Assembly: GCF_022581195.2 (NCBI RefSeq) | Contig: NC_061476.1 | Coordinates: 3,518,098 to 3,582,097, forward strand | Source of the DNA: Helicoverpa zea | Lineage: Eukaryota > Arthropoda > Insecta > Lepidoptera > Noctuidae | Length of the DNA stretch: 64,000 nucleotides | Direction of reading: 5' to 3' | In this document: positions 1-13,900 of the stretch, piece after piece | How the letters are laid out: the number at the start of each line of letters is the position of its first letter | How positions within the stretch are numbered: position 1 is the first letter of the stretch | Notes under the pieces: model-generated | What the model saw: only the letters and a program-made list of their open reading frames with translations | Database searches by the model: none | Told to the model about the DNA's origin: nothing | Position numbers and translations under genes: made by a program

Positions 1-822
1 ATAGGAACTGTTGAGTTTAAGGTAAACTGTTACGCAAATTTTTGCGCGAGATAAAAACTAATTTATAAAATACTGTACATTGACTTCAAATCTTCGTGAT
101 TTTCACAAACTTGTTAAGAAAAATGTAGTTAAAATCCCAAAATCGTATTTATTGGTGACTAGCTGTTCTGACTAACTGATTCCCTCACCCAGAGAAAAGT
201 ATATAATAGCCATATATATAATAATAGCCATACATATATAATAATATAGCCTTTCTCAATAAATGCGCAAACCAGCACTGATTTTTTTGTACAAAAAACA
301 CTCTTAAGCTTTTTATCATGACTGATCAGTATGACAGTACATATTAATTTGCAGTCACACTTTGTTAAAACCAGCGTGCAATTTAATTGTATCTGAACCC
401 TGAACAACACCAAATACGTTCCACAACGGTTTTAATAAAAGACCATAACCATGTCTGACTCATTCCTCTTGTCCAGTTTCAAACTCCAGTTCGGAACAAT
501 GGCACTTCAAACTAAAACAATAAAAAGCTATATAAAAGCGCAAACAGTCAAACAAGGTCATCTTAAAATGTAGGTTATGTGTTTTACTACAGTTGCTGAG
601 AAGGATTTGTTGAAAACTAGCATTTCTGTGCTGGTACCCTTAATCACTTTGATGAAAGCTTGTGAGCCAACTTACATACCAAACACTACCTACAAACGTT
701 TGAGAAATAAGCAATAAATTCAGATTCTTTTGAATGATGCCATTTCTTATTGTTTTTTACAATGTGTAGGTACGTCTATAGTTACCGTGTGTCTACAGTA
801 TACTAATAATATAATAAATGAG
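1..822. other. Unassigned AT-rich sequence, left edge
   Basis: No gene recognised. Short TATATA-rich runs occur at 205-245. It may be 5' flank or intron of the peptidase transcript that uses exon 1A. Confidence 0.4.
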
Positions 823-1533
823 CCCCGCAGGGCATCTGAGGCGGATGACGGGGAGTAGCGACCCCGCGGGGCTATATATCCGAGTGCTCCAGGGAGAGTA
901 TACTGTCCCCCATCTCCGGCCTGCCGGAGTGAAGCATGACGGGGGATAGGTCTCCCGCCTCTTGGCTTGCCTTCATCGGCCAGTCAGAGTGGAGTCGCTA
1001 GAGCAGGGTTAGCAGCCCACTCGGAGGGTAGGTGCCTCGTGGTAAGTGGCGAGTGGGCCGGTGATGCTGGACCCACAGGGAGCGCGTGATCTGCGTTTAA
1101 AGTCCGCCGAGGTATCCTCACCCTTCAGCCGCTCATGTACCTGTTGCCCCCTTGTTGCGGTTTAGCGACTGATTCCCGGGGGCCCAGTAAGTGAGGTGGC
1201 GAGTCTCCACCTGCCATTTTTACATGTATTTAATACATTGTCATCGGCAGGTGCCATAGTTCCCGTAGTTTCCCCATTCCTAGTCCATTAGCATCCCATC
1301 ACAATAGCCCAAGTAGTATTCATCCACAGTTAGCAATAGTATAGCATAGAACCGGGGATTGTCCTTGGGTACATTTCTATAGTGTATACATATATATGAT
1401 AATCGTCGGTTTTACGTCACCATCTCATTAAAGTTGTCTCAAAAGGGCTTCAGCGTGTTGGCTTCGGCCCCACGTTCGCCTCCCAAAAATCCGGGACTCC
1501 ATAGTCCCGAGGTCTGGTAGAGACATACAATTT
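823..1533 (-). repeat. GC-rich retroposon, copy 1
   Basis: A 711-bp block clearly richer in G and C than its surroundings, flanked by an 11-bp direct repeat TAATAAATGAG (812-822 and 1534-1544). A second copy lies inverted at 5973-6634, and both copies share the same two ends. No ORF and no tRNA-like A/B boxes were seen, so it looks like a non-autonomous retroposon or a LINE UTR derivative of unknown family. Strand is arbitrary. Confidence 0.75.
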
Positions 1534-1544
1534 TAATAAATGAG

Positions 1545-4500
1545 AAACAATATTTTTTTATTGTATCTTTGTATGTACAGGCTTACAGTACGCAAGGGCT
1601 CCAAAACTTCTGAATCGATTTAAAAAAAATCTTAAGCTAGACTGTACCCGTGTAACACAGGCTATATTTTATCAGTGTACGGCCAGAAGTTCTTTCGGGA
1701 AGCGGGTGAAACCGCTAGTCTAAAATATAAAAAGGCTTATGTACACATTCAATTAAAAATTTAACTAAAGATTAAAAGAAGAAAGACAGGTGAACTCATA
1801 GAATAGTACTAGCCAGAATTTAACCATCTCTATCTATTCTTAGAAATTATGTTGTTTTCGCTACTCTGTAATGAGATAGCTATTTGGCGAATAGGCGATT
1901 AAAGTTATATTTTGGTACATTTTATTACTGCTATGCGCATCATGATAATAAATTCTAAGTCTGGTATCATCTACATTGTTATTTGAAGCATCAACAACAT
2001 AGTGCGTTATTCGTTTGTCTATCTCTCTGACTGTAATCAAAACCTTAGACTTATCACGCATTTGGGAATTAAATATATTTTGACACACACTCATACACGC
2101 CACTGCCATGGAGTAGCAAAAATATCTAATCTGCATGCACGCCATACATCAAGATTTCTCAGGAAATTCTCTAAGGCAAAAATCTTAGGCTCCTTTTCAT
2201 CTTAGTGGGGGAAATAGTTGCCACAGAACGCGGGTAGAAACCAGAGGAACAGCTAATATAACTAAACAACGAGTCAATTCATACCATACTTTGTTTACTA
2301 TACATCGTTCTAGTTTAGAACTCACGCATATGTTTACGTTAAATTCAAACTGGGGGCTTTTCATCGAATCAATCGTGAATGAAATTTCCGTGTGATGTTA
2401 AAATGAGAACATATGGTTTGTTTAACTCTGAGGCTAATATCGCGAGGGTTTTCCCATGTGCTAAGCTCATTGGATGGGGAATTCTGAATCAATTAGTGAA
2501 ATCATAATCACATTTGTACCTACCTAACCTATCATTACAAAGCTGAAGAGTTTATTTGCTTGAACGTGCTGATTTCTCTGCTGCGGTGATTTGAAAAAAA
2601 AATTGCTCAGTTGTTGAGAAAAGCTTTATCTATGTGCGCGGAGTAGTTAACACAGTTCTCAATCTAACGTTCAGTTGTAAATTAAGTACCTATTTTGTTA
2701 TTTGGAACGCTGTTAAATTTTATTTTAAATCAATATGTAATTGATTCTCATTAATGTTTAAAGCTAAAGCTGCTACTTAAAACCACCTACGACTAATTAC
2801 AAAGGAATATTTCAAAGGCAAAAGAGTATAGCAGAAACTACCTTTTACATAAAACATTAACCGTAGCTGTTCCGAATACTAATGGCTACACGGCAATATC
2901 TTATACAAAGCTATCCCTTGGAAATAGGTCAGTAAAATACTGCGTAGAAAATTTTCAACGCTCCAGAATCATTTTTTAGTCATGAGGAGACGAATGGGTT
3001 ACCCAAATGACGCCGTCCATTAAATTTTAAAAACGATCATGGAAACTTCTAACTTCATCAAAATTCAGACTGATTCAAGGAAACTCCTTACTTCCGTACT
3101 GATATTTTCAATGCGAAGGTAACTTTGTCTGTCGGTGCACTTTCTCGCCCAAAATACTGAACGGAATTAAATGAAATTTGGTATACTGATAGTGGATAGA
3201 GCACGCTTGCGAAAGGACAAAGGCTGTTTTTATGTATTTATACCATATTTTTTCTTTTTGTGTGTATGTGTGCCGATACAAACTCGTGACGACGGTGTAC
3301 TCAGCGTTAATATATTCCACATTTTTATAGCCCTTTTATAGGTTATCATACCATTAATTGGTAATTGAGAATTTCCGTTGAAAACTCGAGTAAACAAGCT
3401 CATCCGTTGTGCCTACTAATAAACATTTATCGTACCATCATTTTTGTTCCCAATTTAACTTTTGTTATTTTTGAAATGAACACCATAGGTCAGGGTACTC
3501 TCGCCAATTTACGCTACTATTCTGTCTAGACAGTTTTTTGCGTCGATAGATAGAAGCGCTTTCACACTAGCGGATTTTCCACTCCGTCTTTCCGCGCGGC
3601 AACGCCCGGTGCGTATGGGTTATGTCGCGCGTATGTATAAGTGACAAAAACCGATACAAACGACGACACTTGTAACGTTATCCTGAAAATTCATGAGTTT
3701 TTTTTGGTGCGAAATGTGCTTCGCGAAAATCCACTGGTATGAAAACGTTCTTATACCCTCGTCTGCAAGTCATGTCCCAAGAGTTCCCAACGTTTGGTTA
3801 ATGGAATGTCTCAGGATACGCAATCTCTGCCACATTGTGATGCAAGACACCGAGAAATCACTTTGTGGGATTTAATTAATAAAAGCAACATAGCTTCAGC
3901 AGTTCTTCCTCTCTGGTAAATATATCTTGGTCGCCTCTTGAACATAGCAATGAAGATGAAGTGTCCTACGTGATAAAACTTGTAATTGCAAGCGCCAACG
4001 TTCTCCAAATTGGAATTTATCACAGCTATGATGAAGACATAGTTATGGGAGTATTTGTCAGATTTATTTCATACAGGCCTTTCTGCTGTGAATAAATTTT
4101 GTGATCTATGTCCATATGTCCGTTGCTTGAATCTCAGGACCGATTTCCAAGTCCGATTTAAAAAATTCTTTCAGTGTTAGCTCATCGATCCAGGAAGCCT
4201 ATAGGCGGTTTTTAGCGGATCCTTGAAGTATGTTGTTCCCAAGGGAAGCGATTCAGACCGCTAGAATCCTTTTATAAAGCCCTTCACTTACTTGAAAACA
4301 TTTTTGTAGCATCTGGCATGTCTAGACGAGTCCCGATTTCTTTCCCACAACTTGTTTTGCTTCTTAAAATGTTTCGGAATCGAATATGAAAACAACATTT
4401 TAGCTTGAGTGGAGTTGTGTAAGATTTTCATAATTTATGTGTTTCGCTTAAAGTTTTGCCATAAAATATGTGTTCAGAATTGCTGAGAGATGTAAAAAAT

Positions 4501-4800
4501 AAGGATATCGTTGAAACTTTTGAAGAACATTTGTTTTAGCTAAATAATGGTTATTTAGATACGAAAATTGATTTGTGACTTAACGTGGATAATCTCTGAA
4601 ACTACTATGGCTAATAGTTTATGCTGAAAGATGTATAGGTATCTTTTTTAATAAATGATCTCAACGATTGAGTGTTTGCAATTATTGTACGAGTTTGGTT
4701 TTCCCCATTAAAAACATTTAGGAAGGACAGGTGCAGAAGTTGTAATATAATTTTTGATTTTAATTTACAGCCTGATCCCAGCTTAATTTATTTTGACTTC
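1545..4800. other. Unassigned sequence upstream of exon 1A
   Basis: No convincing gene. Decayed scraps of dispersed repeats occur near 1680-1725 and 2205-2255. A 5' UTR exon feeding the acceptor at 4830 may lie here but cannot be placed without transcripts. Confidence 0.35.
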
Positions 4801-4830
4801 CCTGCTTACACAATGATGTTTTGCTTACAG

Positions 4831-4941
4831 ATGGCGCGCTATAAGAAGACGGGTTTCATGGATGATGACGCTGGCAGCGTCAGCTCTATACAGCTGAATG
4901 AGGGAGTCAGGTCTGGTGGTACTCATATACGGTATCATATG
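4831..4941 (+). CDS. Peptidase exon 1A, cytoplasmic tail (alternative first coding exon)
   Basis: Codes 37 residues starting MARYKKTGFMDDD, polar and partly acidic with no hydrophobic stretch, as expected for the cytoplasmic tail of a type II membrane protein. It ends at a consensus donor (GTAAGT at 4942) in phase 0, which fits the exon at 48943. The ATG directly follows a pyrimidine-rich acceptor ending TTGCTTACAG at 4830, so a non-coding 5' UTR exon must lie upstream, in 1-4800 or before the window. The start resembles the N-terminus of one vertebrate ECE1 isoform (basic then acidic), which supports the assignment. The donor is about 44 kb from its acceptor. Confidence 0.75.
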
Positions 4942-7900
4942 GTAAGTTACTTGATAGTCTATACCATATAATAAATCTGTAAAAAAACTGTGTCTGTACA
5001 TTGAATATATTAAAAAAATAATAATTGGGTGGGGTTTAGAAACAGTAATGGAGCACAAATCCAAAAAAAAAATTCTGTCTGTATGTCTGTATGTCTGTAT
5101 GTCTGTTTGTTTGTACACGCTAATCTTCGGAACTACTGGACGGATTTCAATGATTTTTTCTTTGTTGTATCAGTATTAAGCCTGGTCAACATATAGGCTA
5201 TAATGTATCTTCGAAACTTGAAGACCTGATGCAGAACACCAACAGACCAACAAAATTATAAGAGATACAAAAATGATGCCATGGCAAAAATTGTTTCATG
5301 TGATGAGCATTTTCAGCTGAGATAATAAATTTTAAGATCTGGAACACCTGATGTGGAACCCCAAGAGCCCAGCTTCTCTGTACCATATACAGGTATGACG
5401 TTTTAGCAAAAGTTGTTCAATTTGATAAGCACTTTCTATTGACTTATACAAATTGAAGATCTAAATCACCTGATGTGGAACTCCAGGGGCCTAGCCAGAC
5501 TATTGCATATAGAGGTATGACGTTTTAGCAAAAGTTATTCAATCTGATAAGCACTCTCTAAAACACCTGATGTGGAACTCCAGGAGCCCAGCTAGACTAT
5601 AGCATATGAAGACATGACGTTTTAGCAAAAGTGGTTCAATCTGATAAGCAGTCTCTATTGACGTATAAACATCGAAGATCTGGAACACCTGATGTGGAAC
5701 TTCAAGAGCAATACTGCACTTGAAATGTATAGAAATGAATGTTATGAAATAGGTATGGTGAATCAAAAAAAGTAATTAGTCCGTCTTTTAGATAACCCTA
5801 AAATAATGGACACGTATTTTTCTTTTCTCTCTCTCACAAACAAATAATAACGAAGATGCAACAACGCTTGAATTTTGTGTTAAGTCACTGCTTAGTACAA
5901 ATTTTACATATCTAGACGTGGTGTCACGAGCCCCCACTCTCCGACTTTGTTGCGTTATATCTCATTATTATTTTGTATGTCTCTTCCATACCTCGGGACT
6001 ACAGAGTTCCGAATTTTTGGGAGGCAAACGTGGGGCCGAAGCCAACACGCTGAAGCCCTTTTGAGACAACTTTAATTAAATGGTGACACAAAACCGACGA
6101 TTATCCCTTTATACACTATAGAAATGAACCCAAGGACAATCCCCGGTGGACGTCGTTAAAAAAAAGACAATCCCCGGTTCTGTGCTAAACTATTGCTAAC
6201 TATGGAGGAAACTACTTGGGCTATTGTGATGGGATGTTAGTGGATGACAATGTATTAGGTACATGTAAAAATGGCAGGTGGAGACTCGCCACCTCACTTA
6301 CTGGGCCCCCGGGAACCAGTCACTGAATAGCAACAAGAGGGCACAGGGACATGAGCGGCTGAAGGGTGAGGATACCTCGGCGGACTTTAAACGCAGATTA
6401 CGCGCTCCCTGTGCTTACCATGAGGCACCCACCCTCCGAGCAGGGCTACTAATAGTGCTCTAGCGACTCCACTCTGGACGGCCAAGCCAAGCCAGAGGCG
6501 TGAGACCTACCCCCGTCATGGTTCACTCCGACCGGCCGGAGATGGGGGCAGTATACTCTCCCTGGAGAACTCAGTATATATAGCCCCGCGGGGTCGCTAC
6601 TCCCCGTCATCAGCCTCAGATGTCCTGCGGTGCCTATATCTCATTATTATTGTCGTTATTATCTCAAGAGCCTTTGTCCCAATTATGTTAGGGTCGACTT
6701 CCAGTCACTATGCAACTGAGTACCAGTGTTTTACAAGGAGCGACTGCCTATCTGACCTCCACAACCCGGTTACCCGCTCAACCCAACACCCCTTGGTAAG
6801 ACTTACTGGCTTCTGACTATCCATAACGACTGCCAACTACAGTTTAACATCCCCTCCAAATAACGGTCATTGGTATCCAAAATATACGTAGAAAGTACGA
6901 ATACGAACTTAGAAAAGTTGCATTGGCAGGCACTTGCCAGACCTGGAATCAAAGACGCACGCTCATATTTGAGAGATTGGTTATCTACCCACTAAGTCAC
7001 CACGACTTTGTCATCTATTTAATGTTTTTTTACGTAATAATACGTGTAATATTTTTGCCACACACAACTTAAATGCGGACTAATTAGAATCACTACTTTT
7101 ATCCCTATGGTCACGTCTATTGCGGTTCAGTTCTCAGCGTTTTGTTTAGTCTGCTGTGCTTTTGGCGTTAAAGTACAAAAATTAAATATATGGAACGTTT
7201 CTAATGGTTATGCGTATTCCGTTGTTTTCAAGGTAACGGGCCCTTAAAATTCAATATCAGACAATTCAGATCTTTGATTTTGCTGACCCCGTAGTCGCTG
7301 GCATAAGGGACAGGATCCGCGTACGAAGTCGCGGGCAGAAGCTAGTACTAAATAACTGCTCATTTATTGCCTAGCCTTGACGTAAACATGCTTGGGTAAG
7401 CTCCCTATCCAACCAGATGCTGAGTACTAGGTTTTTTAAATGGAGCGACTGCCTATCTGACCTCCTCAACCCATGGTTACTGACATTGTGAGACTGATTG
7501 TGTCTTCTCACTATTTGTGATGACTGCCAAAGATGTTCAAAAGTAGACCAAGAATTGTGAGGTAGATCCTCACAATTTCTAAGCTGCAATGATTATTTTA
7601 TAACTTTATATTTTAGTGCCTATTGTCCAGTTAAACCTTTATCAGATAATACAAAGGGTAAGTACGTAAGCACATACTTGTAACGGATTCATGACGTCAA
7701 ACTTATTGAATCGTTGTTAATACATAATTTTCATAACAGTACCAGGCTAATGTAGAAGTATTTATAGGCCTACCCACACGTTTTACCGATTTATTCGGAT
7801 TTAAGGTTCAGACATCCTAAATGCCCGGCTAAATTAGGAAAAATGTTTATTAAACGAGTTCGTCTGTCTGACTTTCATAGAGAAACGATTGTATATGGAT

Positions 7901-10900
7901 AATGTCCTATCTTGAGGACATAGGAGATGTACTATCCATACTACCGAAGCGTGAAGGAAAACTGGGATACAGACTGGAAACTTTCAGTGTGGAGAAACTT
8001 TTCCCCTTGGAATTATATGAACCTGCAATTAAATCAACTGAATTATTAATTAAACTTATAATATAATGCCTGCGGTATATCAAAACCAATAGAACCTTCA
8101 AAACATCAAGAAAAGAGCGTAATATTTTTCAAAAAGGATGGCAACGCACTTACGGCTTTTCTCTTGTCTCAGGTTTCTATGCCGAATCACAGGCTATACG
8201 TCTACTCTTTTGCCAGCTATCACATAAAAATAAAATTATTAAAAGTAAACTGTGAATCCTTTCATGCGTGTTTGCGAAACAAACACACACACATATAGCT
8301 ATTAATTAACTTAATTGGTTCTGTGCAGAGAGTTTCAAGTGGTCTCGATTGATATTGCGTCGCTAAAAGCCATCGATGGACCATGAGGCTAAAAGCTTCA
8401 TATCATTTGCTATGAGTTTGAGTGCATGGTTGACCCTTGATTTATCTATAAGTAATCTATATTGCACGCTTTTATTGCTTGCACAAGACTAACTAATCTA
8501 TGAATGAATAAGAGTTCATTTTTTTCACGAAGGACTAGCCTCTCAAGTATAAGTGGTTTCGGTTCCAGGTCAAGCAAGTACCAATATAATTTTCTAAGTA
8601 ATGCATATGAACTTTCTTAGTGTTTCTTTGACACTAATGACTGAGTAATGACGTTTATTCCTTCTCTGTATGAGAAAAGGCTCAGTAGTGGGGCTGTAAA
8701 AAAACTGGTTATAATGATTTAGAGAAGATTATGTTAATTTCAGATTTCCATTGTTCTTAACCATTAACACCCCCTGCCCTTATTTCAAATCTACGTTAGG
8801 ACGCGACCGTCATGTCTTCACCTTCCTATTCTCTGTCGTCATCTCACAAGTGATTCTTTCCTCACACTCAAATCCAGGAAAAAAAGCTCTCACACAATCC
8901 ATCCAACGTTTCGTGGTCATCCATCATCATACACAAGACTTTTCTTACTCAATCATGTCCTCTTCTATTGTTACTGTGTGGTTTTGGTAAATAATTATAT
9001 CATTCACCCCTTTCCTAAGTGCAAAGATGACCTAGTTATGGCAGAGGTGAACTCACCATAATATAATGTCGGGACATATAATGTCGGGACACCTTTTCAC
9101 ACACGGTCGGTTAGCCCCATGGTAAGTTATTTATTAACTTGTGTTATGGGTGCTAACACAACTGATAAACTACATATAGCTACATATATACATATTTATA
9201 AATACATATCATAACACCCAGACCACGGCCAACAAGCATGCTCATCACACAAATGTCGACCGAACCGGGAATCGAACCCGGGACCTCAGGTTCGGCGGTC
9301 CGGCATGATGACCATTGCGCCATCGAGGTCGTCAAATATAAAACGAGTAACTATGTCAATAAGCTACAACCATAGCTATTCATATTAGCTGGTATCATAG
9401 ATCTGTACCTAGATAGGTCATAACTAACCTATGTTCTATTATAGGCAAATGTAACAGCCACGATCCATAACCTTCATATGAACGGATGGGTTAAACCTTT
9501 ATAATGATTTAGTAGAAGAGAACAATGATGGTAATACAAATACATTATGTACTGGGCTTTTATGTGCTACTATAGATTTACTTTGCAATAATAAGTTTTG
9601 AGTTACATCACGTACCTAAGTATACTGAAACGATTTTAACAGCTCAATTGACGTTGGAATTAAATGGCTAGGGAGTGAAGCAAAACAAATATGTTTTTTT
9701 TAAGCAGATGTCTTGTACGACGATGTTGATGAGAGTGTGTCCTCCAGTGAGAACATCTACTCATTTGTACTTTTCTTGATGCTCTTAATAGTGCAGACAA
9801 GATATCTTTTCTCTTTAGTCGCTTTTGATAGGATCGTGTTTTGAGGCCTGCGGCCAGGTCATTAGGATGTACTTCAAGTCTCCTTTGATAAGCTTTGGTT
9901 GCCATAAGGATCTCATCCTTTACTGTGGTAATTTGCAGTTGACTGTGGATTTCGCTGTTTTTAACAAACCAGGGCACCTTGCTGCATTAATGCTCAATCC
10001 TTCTCCATGTGAGAGGAGGCCTGTGCCCAGCAGTGGGACGATAAAAAGGCTGTAACAGGGCACCTTGCATATGCATCTTAAGATAGCATTTTGCATCCGT
10101 TGAATGATACAAACATTGGAAGCACTACAAATACCCCATAATTGTATTCCGTATGTCCAGATTGGTTTTAGAATAGCTTTGTAGATCAAAAGTTTGTTAT
10201 CGGTTGATAGCTTGCTATTTCTCCCCAACAGCCAAGCGAAGTTTTTAAAGCGTATGTTCAGTTCCTCTCTTTTGGTCTTCAAGTGGTGGTTCCAGGTGAG
10301 TCTTCGATCCAGGTGTAGGCCCAAGTATCTCACAGTGTCTTTGTGGGGTAGAATGGAATTGTCAAGCATCACAGGTGGGCAGTCGCCTCTACGTAGGTTG
10401 AAAACAAATATGTGAATACGTTTTCTTTTGGCGGCTCCACACTATTGCTGAGAATTCACGTGAAAAGACATGATAATTCGCAGGCTTAAACAGACTTAAA
10501 TACGCGAGAATCCCCGCGAAACCCATCCATATCTCATTCACATCTATTCACGTTGATTCTCGGCACTAATATGGAGCCGGCATTGGGTTCCAGATAGACA
10601 CGGCGATGTATTAAAACCCGAGGAAAGACTTATCATTGAAAGAGCCGGTTTTATTCACCTAACAAGCCTTAGTGTCAGAGTGTTCTCAAATCCTGACGGC
10701 CTGTGACATAAAATTTTAACAACGACTACTTTTGGGTATCAACCAACTTCCAGACCCGTGCTGATTTGCAAAAGTTTCTTAAATGAAAGCGACTTTTTAC
10801 CGAATCAGGAATTGATTTCGGTACTTGCAACCACTATGTCTACGCTGTATTGTTATCCATGTGACTGACACAGTTTCTTAACCGAAAGAAAACGCTGGTA

Positions 10901-13900
10901 AACAACTAACGATCATTTTCTGTCCTTTAAGAAGGAAAACAGAAAGTTTAATTTGCATAATGCATTCAACAGTCTTTCACGTCTTGCCCGACAAGTTACA
11001 AAGTGTGGTCTGTCAAGTATAATAATCGTTTTAAAAGCAACTGTAATTTATTTTCACTGAAATATTGCTCTGGTACGTTTAAATAGGCATACCTAGTGGA
11101 TTCTGTTGAGAATGGCCAAAACATTCGTGCAGCTCAGTAGGAGAGTTTAATTTAAGAGAGGTTGAAGTTTAGGCAGCATGAAATTTCAGTTACAGTTAAT
11201 CATTTAATTCATTGCTAAGCAAATTAGTTAGTTAGTAAATATTTTTTCCCTTACACGAAGTTCGCCACACTTTTGAACACCAGTCAACGGTCAATAGCCA
11301 AAGGAAACCTCATACCTTATTACCCATTTTTCCTCATACCTAATCTTACCTATAAGGTATTGGTAAGTAATTATGGAATAAATATATTCTTCTTTTTCCG
11401 AAGAGATAGGCAGGATTAAGTCACAATTTTCTTTACTAGTTAATCATGCATGAGATGACGCGAAAGAGGATATCAGTACAATTATACGTAAACGAACAGA
11501 AAACAACAAATATACTTCCATTTAGTGACAATACCAAGCTACTTCCATTTCACAATAATTGAGCTGTTATTTTAATATACAATAGCGTCGGAGTACAAAT
11601 GAAGCCATTTGTAAAACCGATTATAACGATCAGGGTTGTCAGAATTGACACAGACCGAAATAGGCGTGATGACAGGGTTAAGAATAGTAATTCTAATTAG
11701 AGCGTCTTTTAGTAGATTATCAAAAAATATGGATACGTATTTTTTATTTTAGCAAAATATTAAAAATTATTACTAAGTTAAAAGGCATTAAACATCGGGA
11801 ATGGGGGTTTATTTACGTCAGGTTTATATATTTTTACCTAAAAATGACGTAACTCAAAATTAAAATGTGTTGTATCTTCGTTGCTTTGATGGAAAATTAA
11901 AAATCATCATTAATTTAAGAGCCCAGCTCTTGTCGGTGCAGCTCCTTCCATTTACACCTATCTAGCGCCAACTCCTGAACTTCCTTATACGTCACGACGT
12001 TCACCTTTTCTTTAATTTGCTTGATGTAGCTATATCTTGGACGACCCCTTCCTCTCTTTCCTTCGACCTTCCCTTCCACGATGTTTTTTTATAAAATCGT
12101 CGTAACGTATAAGGTGTCCTATCATTCTTCCTCTCCTATTCTCTATATTTTGCAATAGTTGCCTCTTAGTTCCTACTCTGTTTAGTACTTCCTCGTTAGT
12201 AACTCTTTCCGTCCAGCTAATTCTCTCCATCCTCCTCCAGCACCACATCTCAAAAGCCTCCAGTCTGCTAATATCCTGCTTAGTTAGCGTCCAAGTTTCA
12301 CAACCGTATAACGCAATGCTCCAGATGTATGTCCTTATGAAATTTTTGCGAATTTTTTTGTTTATATTAGATCTAAATAAATATTTTTTGTTGTAAAAGG
12401 CTTGTTTGGCCATTGCTATTCGGCATCTGATATCAGCGGAACACCGAGAGTCAGATGTTATGTTGCTTCCCAAGTACTTAAAACTTTGAACTTGTTCTAT
12501 TTCTGTGTTATTTATTTTGATGGTCTTATAAATTGGTGTTACTTTTGTTGTTATTAAAGTTTTTGTTTTATTGACGTTAATTTTTAATTGAAATTCGGTG
12601 AAAACTCTGTCCATGTGGTTAAGTAAAGTTTCAAGTTGCAAGTGATCTTCCGCTACCGCTGCTATATCATCCGCAAACCGTATAAATAGTACCCTTTGTC
12701 CATTAAATTTAACTCCTCCAAAAGGTTGTTCTGCTATTTTTGCTATTGCCTGCTCGATGATAATATTAAATAATAGCGGTGATAGGGTACAGCCTTGTCG
12801 AACTCCCTGTTTTATTTTGGCTTTAACCTTCTCTTCTCCTATTTCAACAAGAGTTTCCTGATTATTATATATTTCATATATTACTCGTCTGTCTCTAAAA
12901 TCTATTCCTATATTTTTCAGGGTTATCATAATTTTTCTCCAATTTACTTTGTCAAAGGCTTTTTCTAAATCTATGAATGCTAAATATGTATTAAGTCCCA
13001 AATCTAGTCGGCGGTCTATTAACATTCTCAATGCTAATATTGCTTCTCTAGTGCCTCTGTTTTTCCTGAAACCATATTGGTCTGGTCCTATCAATTGGTC
13101 TATTTTATTGTAGATTCTATTGTGGATTATTTTTAAAAGTATTTTTGAAGCATGTGTTATAAGGCTAAGGGTTCTGTGTTCTTCACATTTTTGAGTGTTT
13201 GCTTTTTTAGGAAGCGTAATCAATTTACTTTGGCAGTAATCGGTAGGTAGTTTTCCAGTTCGGTATATTTGCACAGATATTTCAAATAGTTCAGTTAATG
13301 CAAGGTCATTAGAATTCTTTATCAACTCTATGGGAATTTCTTCTACACCGGGGGCTTTATTATTTTGTAGTGAGTTTAATGCTGCATCAAACTCGCTCCT
13401 CATGATTTCAGGGCCGATGCTGTCAGGATCAATTTCATCCTCAAGTTCTATATCATCAGGACACAATCCGTCGCCTTTGTATAGTTCTTCAATATATCTC
13501 TTCCAGCGTTGCGAAATCTCTCTATTGTCAAAAATTAGGTGGCCACTTTCGTCTTGGATTACTGTGCTTTGTTTCTTTCTGCTTCTACTTAGTTCTTTGA
13601 TGATTCTATAAGCCTTGTCTGATTGTCCTTTTTTAATGTGGTGCTCGATATCCTTGCAACGTTTCTCCATATCTAACTGTCTGCGCTCTCTACATTTTAA
13701 AGTTATTCTATTTGTTATTTTTTTATACATATTAGTGCTATGACTATCATTTTTATTTCTATAAATTCTTCTATCTACCATCAAATCTACTATATCTTGG
13801 CTAAGCCATGGTTTTCATCCAAAAAGTTACCACTTGCAAGACCTTCCCGGGAGCTGACCTCAATACTGATCACAATTTACTAGTCAGTAGCATTAAATTA

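Noticed and set aside
9230..9335. tRNA gene on the minus strand (A and B boxes, CCGGGTTCGATTCCCGG-like arm)
   Set aside because: The acceptor stem does not pair and a SINE body and tail follow directly, so it is a SINE head.
13330..13611. 93-codon plus-strand ORF rich in Ser
   Set aside because: It is the antisense of the RTE reverse transcriptase.
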